From contig JAMFSL010000197.1 in NCBI GenBank assembly GCA_026225275.1, positions 1 to 35,952 of the forward strand: a DNA stretch of 35,952 bases. The letters run 5' to 3'. The stretch comes from Puia dinghuensis. Lineage in GTDB: Bacteria; Bacteroidota; Bacteroidia; Chitinophagales; Chitinophagaceae. A model generated the notes under the pieces. That model had not been told where the DNA came from and ran no database searches. It saw only the letters and a list, made by a program, of their open reading frames with translations. Made by a program: the position numbers and the translations under genes. Positions 15,292 to 22,897 of the stretch are shown here, in pieces (the first letter of the stretch is position 1; every line of letters starts with the position of its first letter).

Positions 15292-16455
15292 ATGAAAGAG
15301 ATCAGCGATATTATACGTGCTTTTGAAGAAGCCCGTCAGGAGGGCAAGCAGACAGCCCTGGCCACTGTCGTGCATGTGGACGGCTCATCCTATCGCAGAC
15401 CGGGGGCAAGAATGTTAGTGACAGATGAAGGCAGGCTGACGGGCGCGATCAGCGGCGGATGTCTGGAAGGGGATGCGCTGCGCAAAGCTATGTTGGCGTT
15501 AAGCCGGGGGACCTCAATGCTCGTCACCTATGATACCATGGACGAGGACGATGCGAAACTGGGTGTAGGCCTTGGTTGCAATGGCATTATCCAGGTGTTG
15601 TTCGAACCTGTCGACCCGGCAGACCCCCAAAACCCCGTTGAATTGTTGAAATTGACCATCGCCGAAAGACAGCATGCCGTTTTGGTGACACTTTTTTCAC
15701 TACAGGACAGACGTGGTCCTCAGCCGGGCACTTGCCTGTTGCTAAAGGGCGAGGAGTTCATTTCAAATTGTACGTTGGACAACGAATTGAAAGAAGTTCT
15801 GGGCGAGGATGCCCAAAAAGTGCTGAAGGAACGGACGTCCGCATTCAAAAACTACGTGTCGGCCACACAGGATCTGACTGCCTTTATCGAGTTTGTCAAA
15901 CCAGCTATCTCCGTCGTTATCGTCGGTGCGGGCAACGATGTGGTGCCGCTGGTGAAGATGGCAGACGTATTGGGCTGGCAAACAACCGTAGTCGATGGCC
16001 GTCCCGGCTTGGCCAGGCCCGAAAGATTCGTGCCCTCCTGCCAGGTGCTGGTCTCCAAACCAGACAGCGTACTCGAAAAGATTACGATGGACGAGGAAAC
16101 GGTGTTTTTATTGATGACACACAATTATAATTTTGATTTGGCGATGCTGAAAGCGCTGATTAATAAGGACGTCGCCTACATCGGAACGCTCGGCCCCAGG
16201 CAGAAGCTCGATCGCATGCTAGACGAGATGAGAGGGGAGGGGATCACCCTGACACAGGAGCAGCTGGAACATATCTATGGGCCTTCCGGACTGGAAATTG
16301 GAGCGGAGACGCCAGAAGAGATCGCCTTGTCAATTCTCGCGGAGATCATGGCCGTATTGGCAAATAAAGAAGGCCGGTCTCTCCGAAAGAATGAAAATGT
16401 GATCCATTCCCGGGCAGAAACAAGGATTGAGAAAGTAAAAATACATGAGCAGTAA
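15292..16455 (+). CDS. xdhC: XdhC/CoxI-family molybdenum cofactor chaperone
   Basis: The start at 15292 (MKEISDIIRAF) follows a good AAGGAAG purine run; the longer frame overlaps the sulfite dehydrogenase gene and is unlikely. The 387-residue protein has an N-terminal XdhC/CoxI domain (TVVHVDGSSYRRPGARMLV, AISGGCLEGD) and a C-terminal Rossmann domain (VVIVGAGNDVVPL through YIGTLGPRQK). Such proteins bind molybdopterin, present it for sulfuration and insert it into xanthine-dehydrogenase-family enzymes (PaoD plays this role for PaoABC). It probably serves the two PaoABC-like enzymes encoded downstream. It overlaps moaA by one base. Confidence 0.92.
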   Translation: MKEISDIIRAFEEARQEGKQTALATVVHVDGSSYRRPGARMLVTDEGRLTGAISGGCLEGDALRKAMLALSRGTSMLVTYDTMDEDDAKLGVGLGCNGIIQVLFEPVDPADPQNPVELLKLTIAERQHAVLVTLFSLQDRRGPQPGTCLLLKGEEFISNCTLDNELKEVLGEDAQKVLKERTSAFKNYVSATQDLTAFIEFVKPAISVVIVGAGNDVVPLVKMADVLGWQTTVVDGRPGLARPERFVPSCQVLVSKPDSVLEKITMDEETVFLLMTHNYNFDLAMLKALINKDVAYIGTLGPRQKLDRMLDEMRGEGITLTQEQLEHIYGPSGLEIGAETPEEIALSILAEIMAVLANKEGRSLRKNENVIHSRAETRIEKVKIHEQ

Positions 16456-17435
16456 TGATTGTTGATACGTTCGGTCGGGTTCATACCTATCTGAGGATCT
16501 CGTTGACGGATAATTGTAATCTGCGTTGCTTTTATTGTATGCCTGAAGAGGATTATACCTTCACCCCGGCGTCCCGGCTAATGCAGCCTAATGAGATAGA
16601 AACGCTGGCAAAGATTTTTGTCACTAACGGTGTGGACAAGATCCGGCTGACCGGCGGCGAACCTCTCGTCCGCAAGGACGCAAAAGATATCATTTCTGCG
16701 TTAGGATTGCTGCCCGCCTCGCTGACCCTTACCACCAATGCCACCCGATTGCACGAATTTGCCGATGTACTGCAGGCAGCGGGGGTCCGATCACTCAATA
16801 TAAGTCTGGATACCCTGCAAGCTGAAAAGTTTACAATGCTTACCCGGCGGGACCAGTTCCGGCAGGTAAGGGACAATATCGATCTGATGCTCGGTCGAGG
16901 ATTTCATGTTAAGGTCAATGCCGTGGTCATGAAGGGAATCAACGACATGGAGATCAACGATTTTATCCGGTGGACGCGAGACGCGCCGGTTCATGTACGT
17001 TTTATCGAGTTTATGCCTTTTAGCGGCAACCGATGGAACAGCAATAAGGTCGTGACCATGCAGGAAATCCTCGCCACGGTGCAGCAGCAGTACGAAATTA
17101 CTCCTTTGACGGGCGATCAGCATGACACGGCAAAGGCTTACAGTATATCAGGTCATCCGGGAACATTTGCCATCATTAGCACGATGAGCGCGCCTTTCTG
17201 CAGTGGCTGCAACCGCATGCGGCTGACGGCCGACGGTAAACTGAAAAATTGCCTTTTCTCGCGGGAAGAGACAGATTTGCTTACACCGCTTCGCCGGGGG
17301 GACGATGTGCTGCCGTTGGTCCTTCAAAACATCGGCAGTAAAAAAAAGGAGTTGGGTGGCCAGTTCACCACGGATTTTGAACATCTCCATCCGGAGAACA
17401 TCGATAACAGAAGTATGATAACTATCGGAGGTTGA
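16455..17435 (+). CDS. moaA: GTP 3',8-cyclase MoaA (radical SAM)
   Basis: This enzyme makes the first committed intermediate of molybdopterin from GTP, upstream of MoaC. The radical-SAM cluster is Cys21, Cys25 and Cys28 in CNLRCFYC. The second [4Fe-4S] site is Cys249, Cys252 and Cys266 (FCSGCNRMRLTADGKLKNC). The C-terminus ends in Gly-Gly (residues 325-326), which is needed for catalysis in the family. The start codon overlaps the xdhC stop (TAATG), and the modE start lies 2 bp after the stop, so the genes are translationally coupled. Confidence 0.96.
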   Translation: MIVDTFGRVHTYLRISLTDNCNLRCFYCMPEEDYTFTPASRLMQPNEIETLAKIFVTNGVDKIRLTGGEPLVRKDAKDIISALGLLPASLTLTTNATRLHEFADVLQAAGVRSLNISLDTLQAEKFTMLTRRDQFRQVRDNIDLMLGRGFHVKVNAVVMKGINDMEINDFIRWTRDAPVHVRFIEFMPFSGNRWNSNKVVTMQEILATVQQQYEITPLTGDQHDTAKAYSISGHPGTFAIISTMSAPFCSGCNRMRLTADGKLKNCLFSREETDLLTPLRRGDDVLPLVLQNIGSKKKELGGQFTTDFEHLHPENIDNRSMITIGG

Positions 17436-17437
17436 CT

Positions 17438-17830
17438 ATGGCCACATCGATCAGGCATATGTTGAAGGATGAACTACAATACGTTGTCAGGGGAACGCTG
17501 TGGATCGAATGTGAGCAGGAACGCTTTTTCGGCCCGGGGCGGGTCGAGTTGTTGCAGCGGATCGACGAAACCGGCTCTATCCGAAAAGCGGCTGCCGGTA
17601 TGGGCATGTCTTACAAAAAGGCCTGGGCGATGGTAACCGCGCTCAACCGCCAGGTGCAGCGGCCTTTGGTGGTCGTCAAGGTTGGCGGCGAAAAGGGCGG
17701 CGGCTCGATCATTACAGACGAGGCAAGGGAGTTAATCACCTATCACAGCCAACTGCGTCAGCGATTTTTAGCCTTTCTTGAGAAGGAGGCCAATGATTTG
17801 AAAGAATCCCGCGATCTCAAACCAAAGTAA
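17438..17830 (+). CDS. modE: ModE-like molybdate regulator, DNA-binding domain only
   Basis: The 130-residue protein matches the N-terminal winged helix of ModE: GTLWIECEQERFFGPGRVELLQRIDETGSIRKAAAGMGMSYKKAWAMVTALN, then a wing with KVGGEKGGGSIITDEARELI. It lacks the C-terminal Mop/TOBE domains that bind molybdate in E. coli ModE, so sensing must use another subunit or signal, or be absent. A ModE-type palindrome lies 14 bp after its stop. It is the last gene of the cytochrome-soxC-xdhC-moaA run and probably controls the molybdoenzyme genes. The ATG at 17438 is chosen over a TTG 6 bp upstream. Confidence 0.9.
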   Translation: MATSIRHMLKDELQYVVRGTLWIECEQERFFGPGRVELLQRIDETGSIRKAAAGMGMSYKKAWAMVTALNRQVQRPLVVVKVGGEKGGGSIITDEARELITYHSQLRQRFLAFLEKEANDLKESRDLKPK

Positions 17831-17844
17831 TTTTTTTTAGGCAT

Positions 17845-17868
17845 CGTTATATTCTTGAGAATATAACG
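17845..17868. promoter_or_regulatory. ModE-type operator palindrome
   Basis: CGTTATAT and ATATAACG are separated by 8 bp; including inner bases, the arms are 10 bp long and perfect around a 4-base centre TTGA. This has the same form (8-8-8) as the ModE site of the E. coli modABC operon. It lies just downstream of the modE-like gene and ends 28 bp before the next start codon, with TATTTTTA (a -7-like box) immediately after it. A role as an AT-rich terminator hairpin is the main alternative. Confidence 0.72.
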
Positions 17869-17896
17869 CTATTTTTAAAGATAAAACTAATGCTTC

Positions 17897-18463
17897 ATGA
17901 GAAAGGTAATTTTCATCGTGTGTTTATCACTGTGTGTATGTGCGAGTGACAGAATGTATGCCCAATCTTCATCCACGTCAGGATTGCAGCTTCCCGCGGC
18001 GGCGCCCCCACTTACCTATCCGTACACAAAGGGGTACGTTAGCTTTATCATTCCCTGGGTGACTGTTCAGGGTAAAACGACGACGCCCGAGTTCAAGACG
18101 TCCACCACCCTTGGATTCCCTTTTGGCGTCCTGGTATATTACAGCGCTACGTTCGGTTTCAGCTTTGAGATTACACCTTCTATTATGTGGGAGCACCAGA
18201 CGGGCAAAAGCCCTGCCAGCAAAACGAGCAATGTCTTGTTCGATCCGGGTCCCATGTTCCGCTTCACGCATGGATGGACATTTATTCCCCGTCTGGCCTT
18301 TGAGACAGGAGGGCGATATGGGGTTACGCCTGTGTTAAATAAGATAATCGCGAGGACAAAAGACATCAATTATTTCTTAGCGGTCTCGGCTCCTATGAGG
18401 GCTGGCAACAGTGAGCCGACATCCATTGGCGGGAACTTGCAGGTTGGGTTCATTTTCAATTGA
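17897..18463 (+). CDS. Putative outer-membrane beta-barrel protein, function unknown
   Basis: The 188-residue protein has a signal peptide (ending near MYAQSSS) and alternating hydrophobic/aromatic strands (YVSFIIPWVTV, GVLVYYSATFGFSFEITP, FRFTHGWTFIPRLAFETGGRY), closing with GGNLQVGFIFN. The pattern suits a small 8-stranded outer-membrane barrel. The ModE-type palindrome covers its promoter region, so it may be expressed according to molybdenum supply; a role in oxyanion passage is only a guess. I do not recognise a named family. Confidence 0.7.
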   Translation: MRKVIFIVCLSLCVCASDRMYAQSSSTSGLQLPAAAPPLTYPYTKGYVSFIIPWVTVQGKTTTPEFKTSTTLGFPFGVLVYYSATFGFSFEITPSIMWEHQTGKSPASKTSNVLFDPGPMFRFTHGWTFIPRLAFETGGRYGVTPVLNKIIARTKDINYFLAVSAPMRAGNSEPTSIGGNLQVGFIFN

Positions 18464-18504
18464 CGGGCCATCCGATACTTTTACCGCCCACTTACATTAT
18501 TTGT

Positions 18505-18588
18505 TTAAAAACCCACGCGGGAAACACTTCTAGTATTACGCCTACGTCTAAGATGGTGCTGATCAAAATCAGGAAGCGTATTTCCCGC
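18505..18588. other. Nested inverted repeats between convergent genes, possible structured 3' RNA or terminator
   Basis: Three nested stems can be drawn: GCGGGAAA (18517-18524) with TTTCCCGC (18581-18588), TACGC (18537-18541) with GCGTA (18576-18580), and CTGAT (18559-18563) with ATCAG (18568-18572) around a CAAA loop. Read on the minus strand, the element starts at the stop of the aldehyde-oxidoreductase operon and ends with CCCGCGTGGG followed by TTTTT, a small hairpin plus T-run. It may end that operon. The 53 bases at 18464-18516 hold nothing else recognisable. Confidence 0.45.
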
Positions 18589-20894
18589 TAACTTAATAAT
18601 TTATCTGGTGTAATGGGCAGGTCACGGACCCGCTTGCCGGTCGCATGATAGATCGCATTGGCAATGGCGGCAGTGATACCGGTGATGCCGATCTCCCCAA
18701 TGCCCCTCGCGCCCACCGGGCTGATATAGGGATCAGGAATGTCGATGAACTGAATGTCGAATGCCGGCATATCGGCATTGACAGGGACGAGGTAGTCGGT
18801 AAGGTCGCGTGTCACGACCCGGCCATTGGTCGGATCGTAGATGGTTCCCTCCATGAGGGCCATTCCGATGCCGAAGATCATGGCGCCCATGATCTGGTTA
18901 GTTGCGGTTTTTAAGTTCAACACTCTGCCGATATCCATCACACCCACAATCTTGTCTACGTGTACGGTGCCGAGGGTGGGATCGACAAGCACTTTTACAA
19001 AATGGGCGCCAAAAGAATGAAAAGCATATTTTTTGTGATCGACGCCTTCGTCGGCCTTTACGGCGGAGCTTTCCTGGTCGCCACCTTTTTTCTCTCCGCC
19101 CGCTGCGGGTGGCGCGCCCTCCCTGGTGGACACGTTGGTAGTGATCTCGGTTTCGAGCGTCGGCAGGCCCTTGCGTGTCAGTAACTGGGCATAGGTTTCT
19201 CCCTTTTCCGGACTTCCCGCTATAAATATTTTCCCCCCATCTGCCTGCACGCTCTCTTCGGACTGTCCGAACAGCGGTGATTCCTTGTCGGCGATAGCGA
19301 GCTGAATGGCTTTACTTTTTAAGGTGAGTGCGGCGGCCCACACGGCTCCCCCGGCGCTGGCAGAAACTTGCGAACCACCGGAATTAGGCCCCTTCGGTAA
19401 TTTGGAATCGCCGAGCTTGCATTGTACGCTGGCCATGGGCAGGCCAAGCCCGTCGGCGGCAATCTGCGTGAGGATGGTATAAGTTCCGGTCCCGATATCC
19501 TGGGTGGCGCAATAGATGACGGCATGACCGTCGGGGAACAATTGGATCTTTGCGGATGACGCGCTGCGATTGGCAGGGTAAGTGGCGGTGGCCATGCCGT
19601 AACCGACGAGCAGGTCCCCTTCTTTCATGGAGCGGACGGCAGGATTGCGCTGGGCCCAGCCGATGGCCTGGGCGCCGCGCTCGTAGCATTCTTTTAAATG
19701 TTTTTCGGACCAGGGTTGACCGGTCTGGGGATGCTTATCGGCATAATTGACAAGACGCAATTGCACAGGATCGATATTGAGCTGATAGGCGAGTTCGTCC
19801 ATGGCAACTTCGAGCCCGTAGGTGCCGGGTGCTTCACCCGGCGCGCGCGTGGGACAGGGAGTGCCTTTATTCAATCGTACGATGCTGTGGGTGGCGTCGA
19901 GGTTGGGCACATCGTAAAGCATTTTGGTGGCGGCCCCGGCGGTTTCTACGAACTCATCTACAAAAGAGGTCTCGGAGGTAGTGAGGTGTTTGACGGAAAT
20001 GAGCTGTCCGTCTTTGCCGGCTCCGAGAGATATTTTTTGAATGGTGCGGGACCTGTGCCCATTGGATGTGAACATTTGCTGCCTGCTAAGCACGATCTTC
20101 ACAGGCCGGCCGACGTGTTTGGCGGCCATGGGGGCCATGACGGAATGGGCCCAGGTAAACCCTTTTGATCCGAAACCTCCGCCGATGAAATAGGAATATA
20201 AGCGTACATCGTCGGGAGGCACGCCCAATATCTGCGCAATGGCATTCTTGGAGCCGACAACGGACTGCGTGGAATCATAAAGGGTTAATTTCTTGCCAGT
20301 CCATTCTGCGGTGGTGGCATGGGGTTCCATGGCATTGTGATGGTAGACGGGGGTGATGTAGGTTTGTTCCATCTTCGCTTCCGCTGTTTCGAGGGCCTTG
20401 TCGGCATCGCCCCGGTGAGTCTGCGCCTCTCCGCCGCCCAGGGCGGAGGCAGGTTGGAAGGCATCGGATAAGGCGTCTTCTATTATGAACACAGGCTTTT
20501 CTTCCTCATATTCGACTTTGATCAGCGATGCGCCATGCTCGGCAATTTGGAATGTTTCGGCTACGACGATGGCGATGTGCTGCCCGTCGTAAAAAATACG
20601 GTCACTCTGCAAGGGCAGGAGGTCCCTTTCGCCGAACTTGCCCTGACCGGGATCGCCGCCGGTTAGTGTATGCAGGCTCATGGAATTTTTGTAGGTAATG
20701 ACGGCGATGACACCCGACAGCGATTCCGCCGCGTGAGTCTCGATCGATTGGATGCGACCGCTGGCGATGGTGCTTTGTACGGTGACTCCGTAGGCGAGGT
20801 TCTTCAGCGGAAATTCCGCTGAGTAAGGCGCTTTGCCGGTTACTTTGAGACGACCGTCTACGCGGTCTATTGGTTTCCCGATGAGTTCATTCAT
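18588..20894 (-). CDS. PaoC-like aldehyde oxidoreductase, molybdenum-binding subunit (operon 1)
   Basis: The 768-residue large subunit belongs to the xanthine dehydrogenase family. The catalytic Glu734 lies in ARGIGEIG near the C-terminus. The cofactor-binding FIGGGFGSKG, TRAPGEAPGTYGLE and QDIGTGTYT motifs are all present. E. coli PaoC oxidises a broad range of aldehydes in the periplasm using a cytosine-dinucleotide molybdopterin; a similar role is inferred. Two insertions stand out: residues about 150-156 are encoded by a palindromic repeat, and residues about 590-620 are a hydrophilic Gly/Glu/Lys-rich loop absent from the sister enzyme at 24522. It overlaps the FAD subunit gene by 4 bp and is the last gene of its operon. 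Confidence 0.93.
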   Translation of the reverse strand: MNELIGKPIDRVDGRLKVTGKAPYSAEFPLKNLAYGVTVQSTIASGRIQSIETHAAESLSGVIAVITYKNSMSLHTLTGGDPGQGKFGERDLLPLQSDRIFYDGQHIAIVVAETFQIAEHGASLIKVEYEEEKPVFIIEDALSDAFQPASALGGGEAQTHRGDADKALETAEAKMEQTYITPVYHHNAMEPHATTAEWTGKKLTLYDSTQSVVGSKNAIAQILGVPPDDVRLYSYFIGGGFGSKGFTWAHSVMAPMAAKHVGRPVKIVLSRQQMFTSNGHRSRTIQKISLGAGKDGQLISVKHLTTSETSFVDEFVETAGAATKMLYDVPNLDATHSIVRLNKGTPCPTRAPGEAPGTYGLEVAMDELAYQLNIDPVQLRLVNYADKHPQTGQPWSEKHLKECYERGAQAIGWAQRNPAVRSMKEGDLLVGYGMATATYPANRSASSAKIQLFPDGHAVIYCATQDIGTGTYTILTQIAADGLGLPMASVQCKLGDSKLPKGPNSGGSQVSASAGGAVWAAALTLKSKAIQLAIADKESPLFGQSEESVQADGGKIFIAGSPEKGETYAQLLTRKGLPTLETEITTNVSTREGAPPAAGGEKKGGDQESSAVKADEGVDHKKYAFHSFGAHFVKVLVDPTLGTVHVDKIVGVMDIGRVLNLKTATNQIMGAMIFGIGMALMEGTIYDPTNGRVVTRDLTDYLVPVNADMPAFDIQFIDIPDPYISPVGARGIGEIGITGITAAIANAIYHATGKRVRDLPITPDKLLS
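20429..20448. repeat. GC-rich palindrome inside the molybdenum subunit gene
   Basis: CTCCGCC (20429-20435) and GGCGGAG (20442-20448) enclose GCCCAG. The flanking CTGCGCCTCT and GCAGGTTGG suggest a larger decayed REP-like unit. On the coding strand it encodes the QPASALGGGEAQ stretch, which is poor in family features and looks like an in-frame insertion. Confidence 0.45.
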
Positions 20895-21877
20895 GCTATA
20901 CCTCCTGCCGTAATGGTCAAGGCACGGATAAGGGTGCGTTTGGCCAGCTCTATTTTAAATCCGTTATAGGTTTGGGCCTTTGCACCTTCGAGGGCGGCAG
21001 CGGCAACGGTGTGATATAATTCTTCTGAAGGACGGCCCTGCAGTAGTTGCTCGGCTTTGGTGGCGCGCCAGGGTTTGGTGCCTACACCACCGAGGGCAAT
21101 GCGCCCGGACTTGATTTCGCCGTTGTCCATGTTCAACACGACTGCCGCCGAAGCCAGCGCAAATTCATAGGACGCCCGGTCCCGGACTTTCAGGTAGTGG
21201 GATCTCGCTGAATGGGAAAGTGGCGGCAGGTCCACTGCCGTAATGAGTTCGCCTGGTTTCAATACCGTTTCCTTTTCGGGCGTTTCACCGGGCAGCAGGT
21301 GAAAATCGGTGAAGGGAATGTCCCGTTCGCCGTCGGGGCCTTCTATTCTAATGCTGGCGTCGAGCGCGGCCATGGCCACACACATATCACTCGGATGGGT
21401 GGCAATACAGTGATCGCTGCCGCCCAGGATGGCGTTACTGCGGTTATATCCTTTGATAGCTGAGCAGCCTGAGCCGGGCGTGCGCTTGTTGCAGGGAAAA
21501 CTGATATCGAAGAAATACGGACAGCGGGTACGCTGCAATAAGTTGCCTCCCGTAGTGGCCATGTTGCGCAGCTGCGGCGATGCACCGGACAGCAGCGCCT
21601 GCGATAGCACAGGATATCTCTTTTCGATGAGAGGATGATAAGCCAGATCACTGTTGCGGACCAGCGCGCCGATGCGGACACCGCCGTGGGTCAGCGTTTC
21701 GATCTTGTTCAGGTTAAGGCCATTAATGTTGACAAGCACGGCCGGCCTTTCGACATACATTTTCATCAGGTCGACAAGATTAGTCCCTCCCGCAATGAAT
21801 TTGCTGCCGGCTGCGGCGCCGACGGCCTTGATGGCAGTTGGGGCATCGGTCGCCTGTTGAATGCTAAATGGTTCCAT
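20891..21877 (-). CDS. PaoB-like aldehyde oxidoreductase, FAD-binding subunit with [4Fe-4S] insertion (operon 1)
   Basis: The 328-residue medium subunit passes electrons through FAD. The FAD-binding FIAGGTNLVDLMK and ATTGGNLLQRTRC motifs are present. Cys119, Cys129, Cys138 and Cys157 have the C-x9-C-x8-C-x18-C spacing of the extra [4Fe-4S] cluster seen in E. coli PaoB and absent from ordinary xanthine dehydrogenases. This places the enzyme in the PaoABC group. Its start overlaps the Fe-S subunit region by operon spacing of 9 bp, and its stop overlaps the molybdenum subunit start by 4 bp. Confidence 0.94.
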   Translation of the reverse strand: MEPFSIQQATDAPTAIKAVGAAAGSKFIAGGTNLVDLMKMYVERPAVLVNINGLNLNKIETLTHGGVRIGALVRNSDLAYHPLIEKRYPVLSQALLSGASPQLRNMATTGGNLLQRTRCPYFFDISFPCNKRTPGSGCSAIKGYNRSNAILGGSDHCIATHPSDMCVAMAALDASIRIEGPDGERDIPFTDFHLLPGETPEKETVLKPGELITAVDLPPLSHSARSHYLKVRDRASYEFALASAAVVLNMDNGEIKSGRIALGGVGTKPWRATKAEQLLQGRPSEELYHTVAAAALEGAKAQTYNGFKIELAKRTLIRALTITAGGIA

Positions 21878-21886
21878 AATATTTTT

Positions 21887-22537
21887 TTACACGGAATGAT
21901 GCGTTTTCGAATGACTACCGTTGATCTGCACTTCCCGGATTGCAGCCACAATATTATTGTAAGTGCCGCAGCGGCAGACATTTCCGCTCATGAGTTCATG
22001 AATGTCGGCATCCGTATGAGCATGGCCTTCGTGTAAAAGTCCGACGGCCGAACAGATCTGTCCGGGGGTACAATAGCCGCATTGATAGGCATCGTGGGTA
22101 ATAAAAGCCTGCTGCATCGGATGCAGGGTGTCCCCGTCAGCCAGACCTTCAATAGTGGTAATTTCCGCCCCCTGACAAAGACCGGCCAGGGTCAGACAGG
22201 AATTGACGCGCCGCCCATTGACCAGGACAGTACAGGCGCCACACTGCCCCCTGTCACAACCCTTTTTCGTACCTGGCATGGACAGGTTTTCCCGCAAGGC
22301 ATCCAGGAGGGTGACTCGCGGATCAATGTCAAGATGTACTTTTTCTTTGTTGAGGAGGAAATCGACGCCCATCGTCGATACCGGCGAGCTACTGTATCCG
22401 GGGCGCACGGCCCAACCAACCGTAACGCTTCCCATTCCGGCGATACTGAGATTGCGAAGGAATTCACGCCTGGAATGGGTCAGTTGGGTAAATGGATTCC
22501 AATGCTGATCGGGAATTGTCGTTTCATCGGCTGCCAC
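21887..22537 (-). CDS. PaoA-like aldehyde oxidoreductase, [2Fe-2S] subunit with TAT signal (operon 1)
   Basis: The 216-residue small subunit has a twin-arginine signal (SRREFLRNLSIAG, Arg23-24), which would carry the folded trimer to the periplasm. Cluster 1 is Cys94, Cys99, Cys102 and Cys114 (CDRGQCGAC); cluster 2 is Cys153, Cys156, Cys188 and Cys190 (CGYCTPGQ, CRC). The start is GTG at 22537, because an in-frame stop lies four codons upstream and no earlier ATG exists. It heads the minus-strand operon FeS-FAD-Mo. The operon lacks its own chaperone; the XdhC at 15292 is the likely helper. Confidence 0.93.
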   Translation of the reverse strand: MAADETTIPDQHWNPFTQLTHSRREFLRNLSIAGMGSVTVGWAVRPGYSSSPVSTMGVDFLLNKEKVHLDIDPRVTLLDALRENLSMPGTKKGCDRGQCGACTVLVNGRRVNSCLTLAGLCQGAEITTIEGLADGDTLHPMQQAFITHDAYQCGYCTPGQICSAVGLLHEGHAHTDADIHELMSGNVCRCGTYNNIVAAIREVQINGSHSKTHHSV

Positions 22538-22566
22538 ACGAATTGTTTACGGAAATACCTCATTTA

Positions 22567-22761
22567 TTATGCCACCATGAATTTCAGGCTGTGGTTGGCC
22601 AATCGGTTCTCCTTGTGCAGTTTCAGGATGAAGGTCAATGCCCCAGCCTTGTAAATGCTGCATAGGGGTTCCGGCTCCCCATTATTGGCATATAAATAGA
22701 CCTGTGGAAAACCGTTATGGTCGTCAAGAATATAACGCTCATAAATGTCCCTTAAGATGCT
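22567..22761 (-). pseudogene. MobA-like nucleotidyltransferase C-terminal remnant
   Basis: On the minus strand a 64-codon open stretch with no start codon, bounded by stops on both sides, encodes a peptide containing RYILDDHNGFPQVYLY, GEPEPLCSIYKAGAL and KENRLANHSLKFM. The PEPLCSIY and NHSLKFM elements resemble the C-terminal part of MobA-type molybdenum cofactor guanylyltransferases. The N-terminal GTP-binding part is absent from this strand upstream, where the frame is interrupted by TGA. This is taken as a decayed molybdenum cofactor gene left between the two aldehyde oxidoreductase operons. The identification is from motif resemblance only. Confidence 0.5.
22713..22737. promoter_or_regulatory. 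Second ModE-like site (one perfect half)
   Basis: GAATATAACG at 22728-22737 repeats the right arm of the ModE box at 17859-17868 and the identity runs on for 12 bases (GAATATAACGCT). The left arm CGTTAT at 22713-22718 is present but one base too far away (25 bp in total instead of 24). It lies between two divergent molybdoenzyme operons, but also inside the MobA-like remnant and about 160-180 bp from either start codon, so chance is possible. Confidence 0.4.
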
Positions 22762-22897
22762 TCAATATTAATGACTTCCGGTTCTTCTCACTACTGAATT
22801 TCTTAGTTGTTAAGGCACCCAAGCCAGGGCCTCCGCCCGCTTGCACTTCCCTCATTAAGATGTAAATTGGAAGTATATTATAACAATCTATCATCGT
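22762..22897. other. Intergenic remainder upstream of operon 2
   Basis: The gap between the two divergent operons is 360 bp. Beyond the MobA-like remnant, this 136-bp part is AT-rich near 22860-22897. It should hold the promoter of the plus-strand aldehyde oxidoreductase operon, but no clear TTTG/TAnnTTTG pair was found. No further coding sequence is supported here. Confidence 0.4.

Noticed and set aside
18571-18597. attC-like reading of TTTCCCGCTAACTT as an integron site
   Set aside because: The 7-base core (RYYYAAC) does not fit and no matching GTTRRRY partner or gene cassette arrangement is present.
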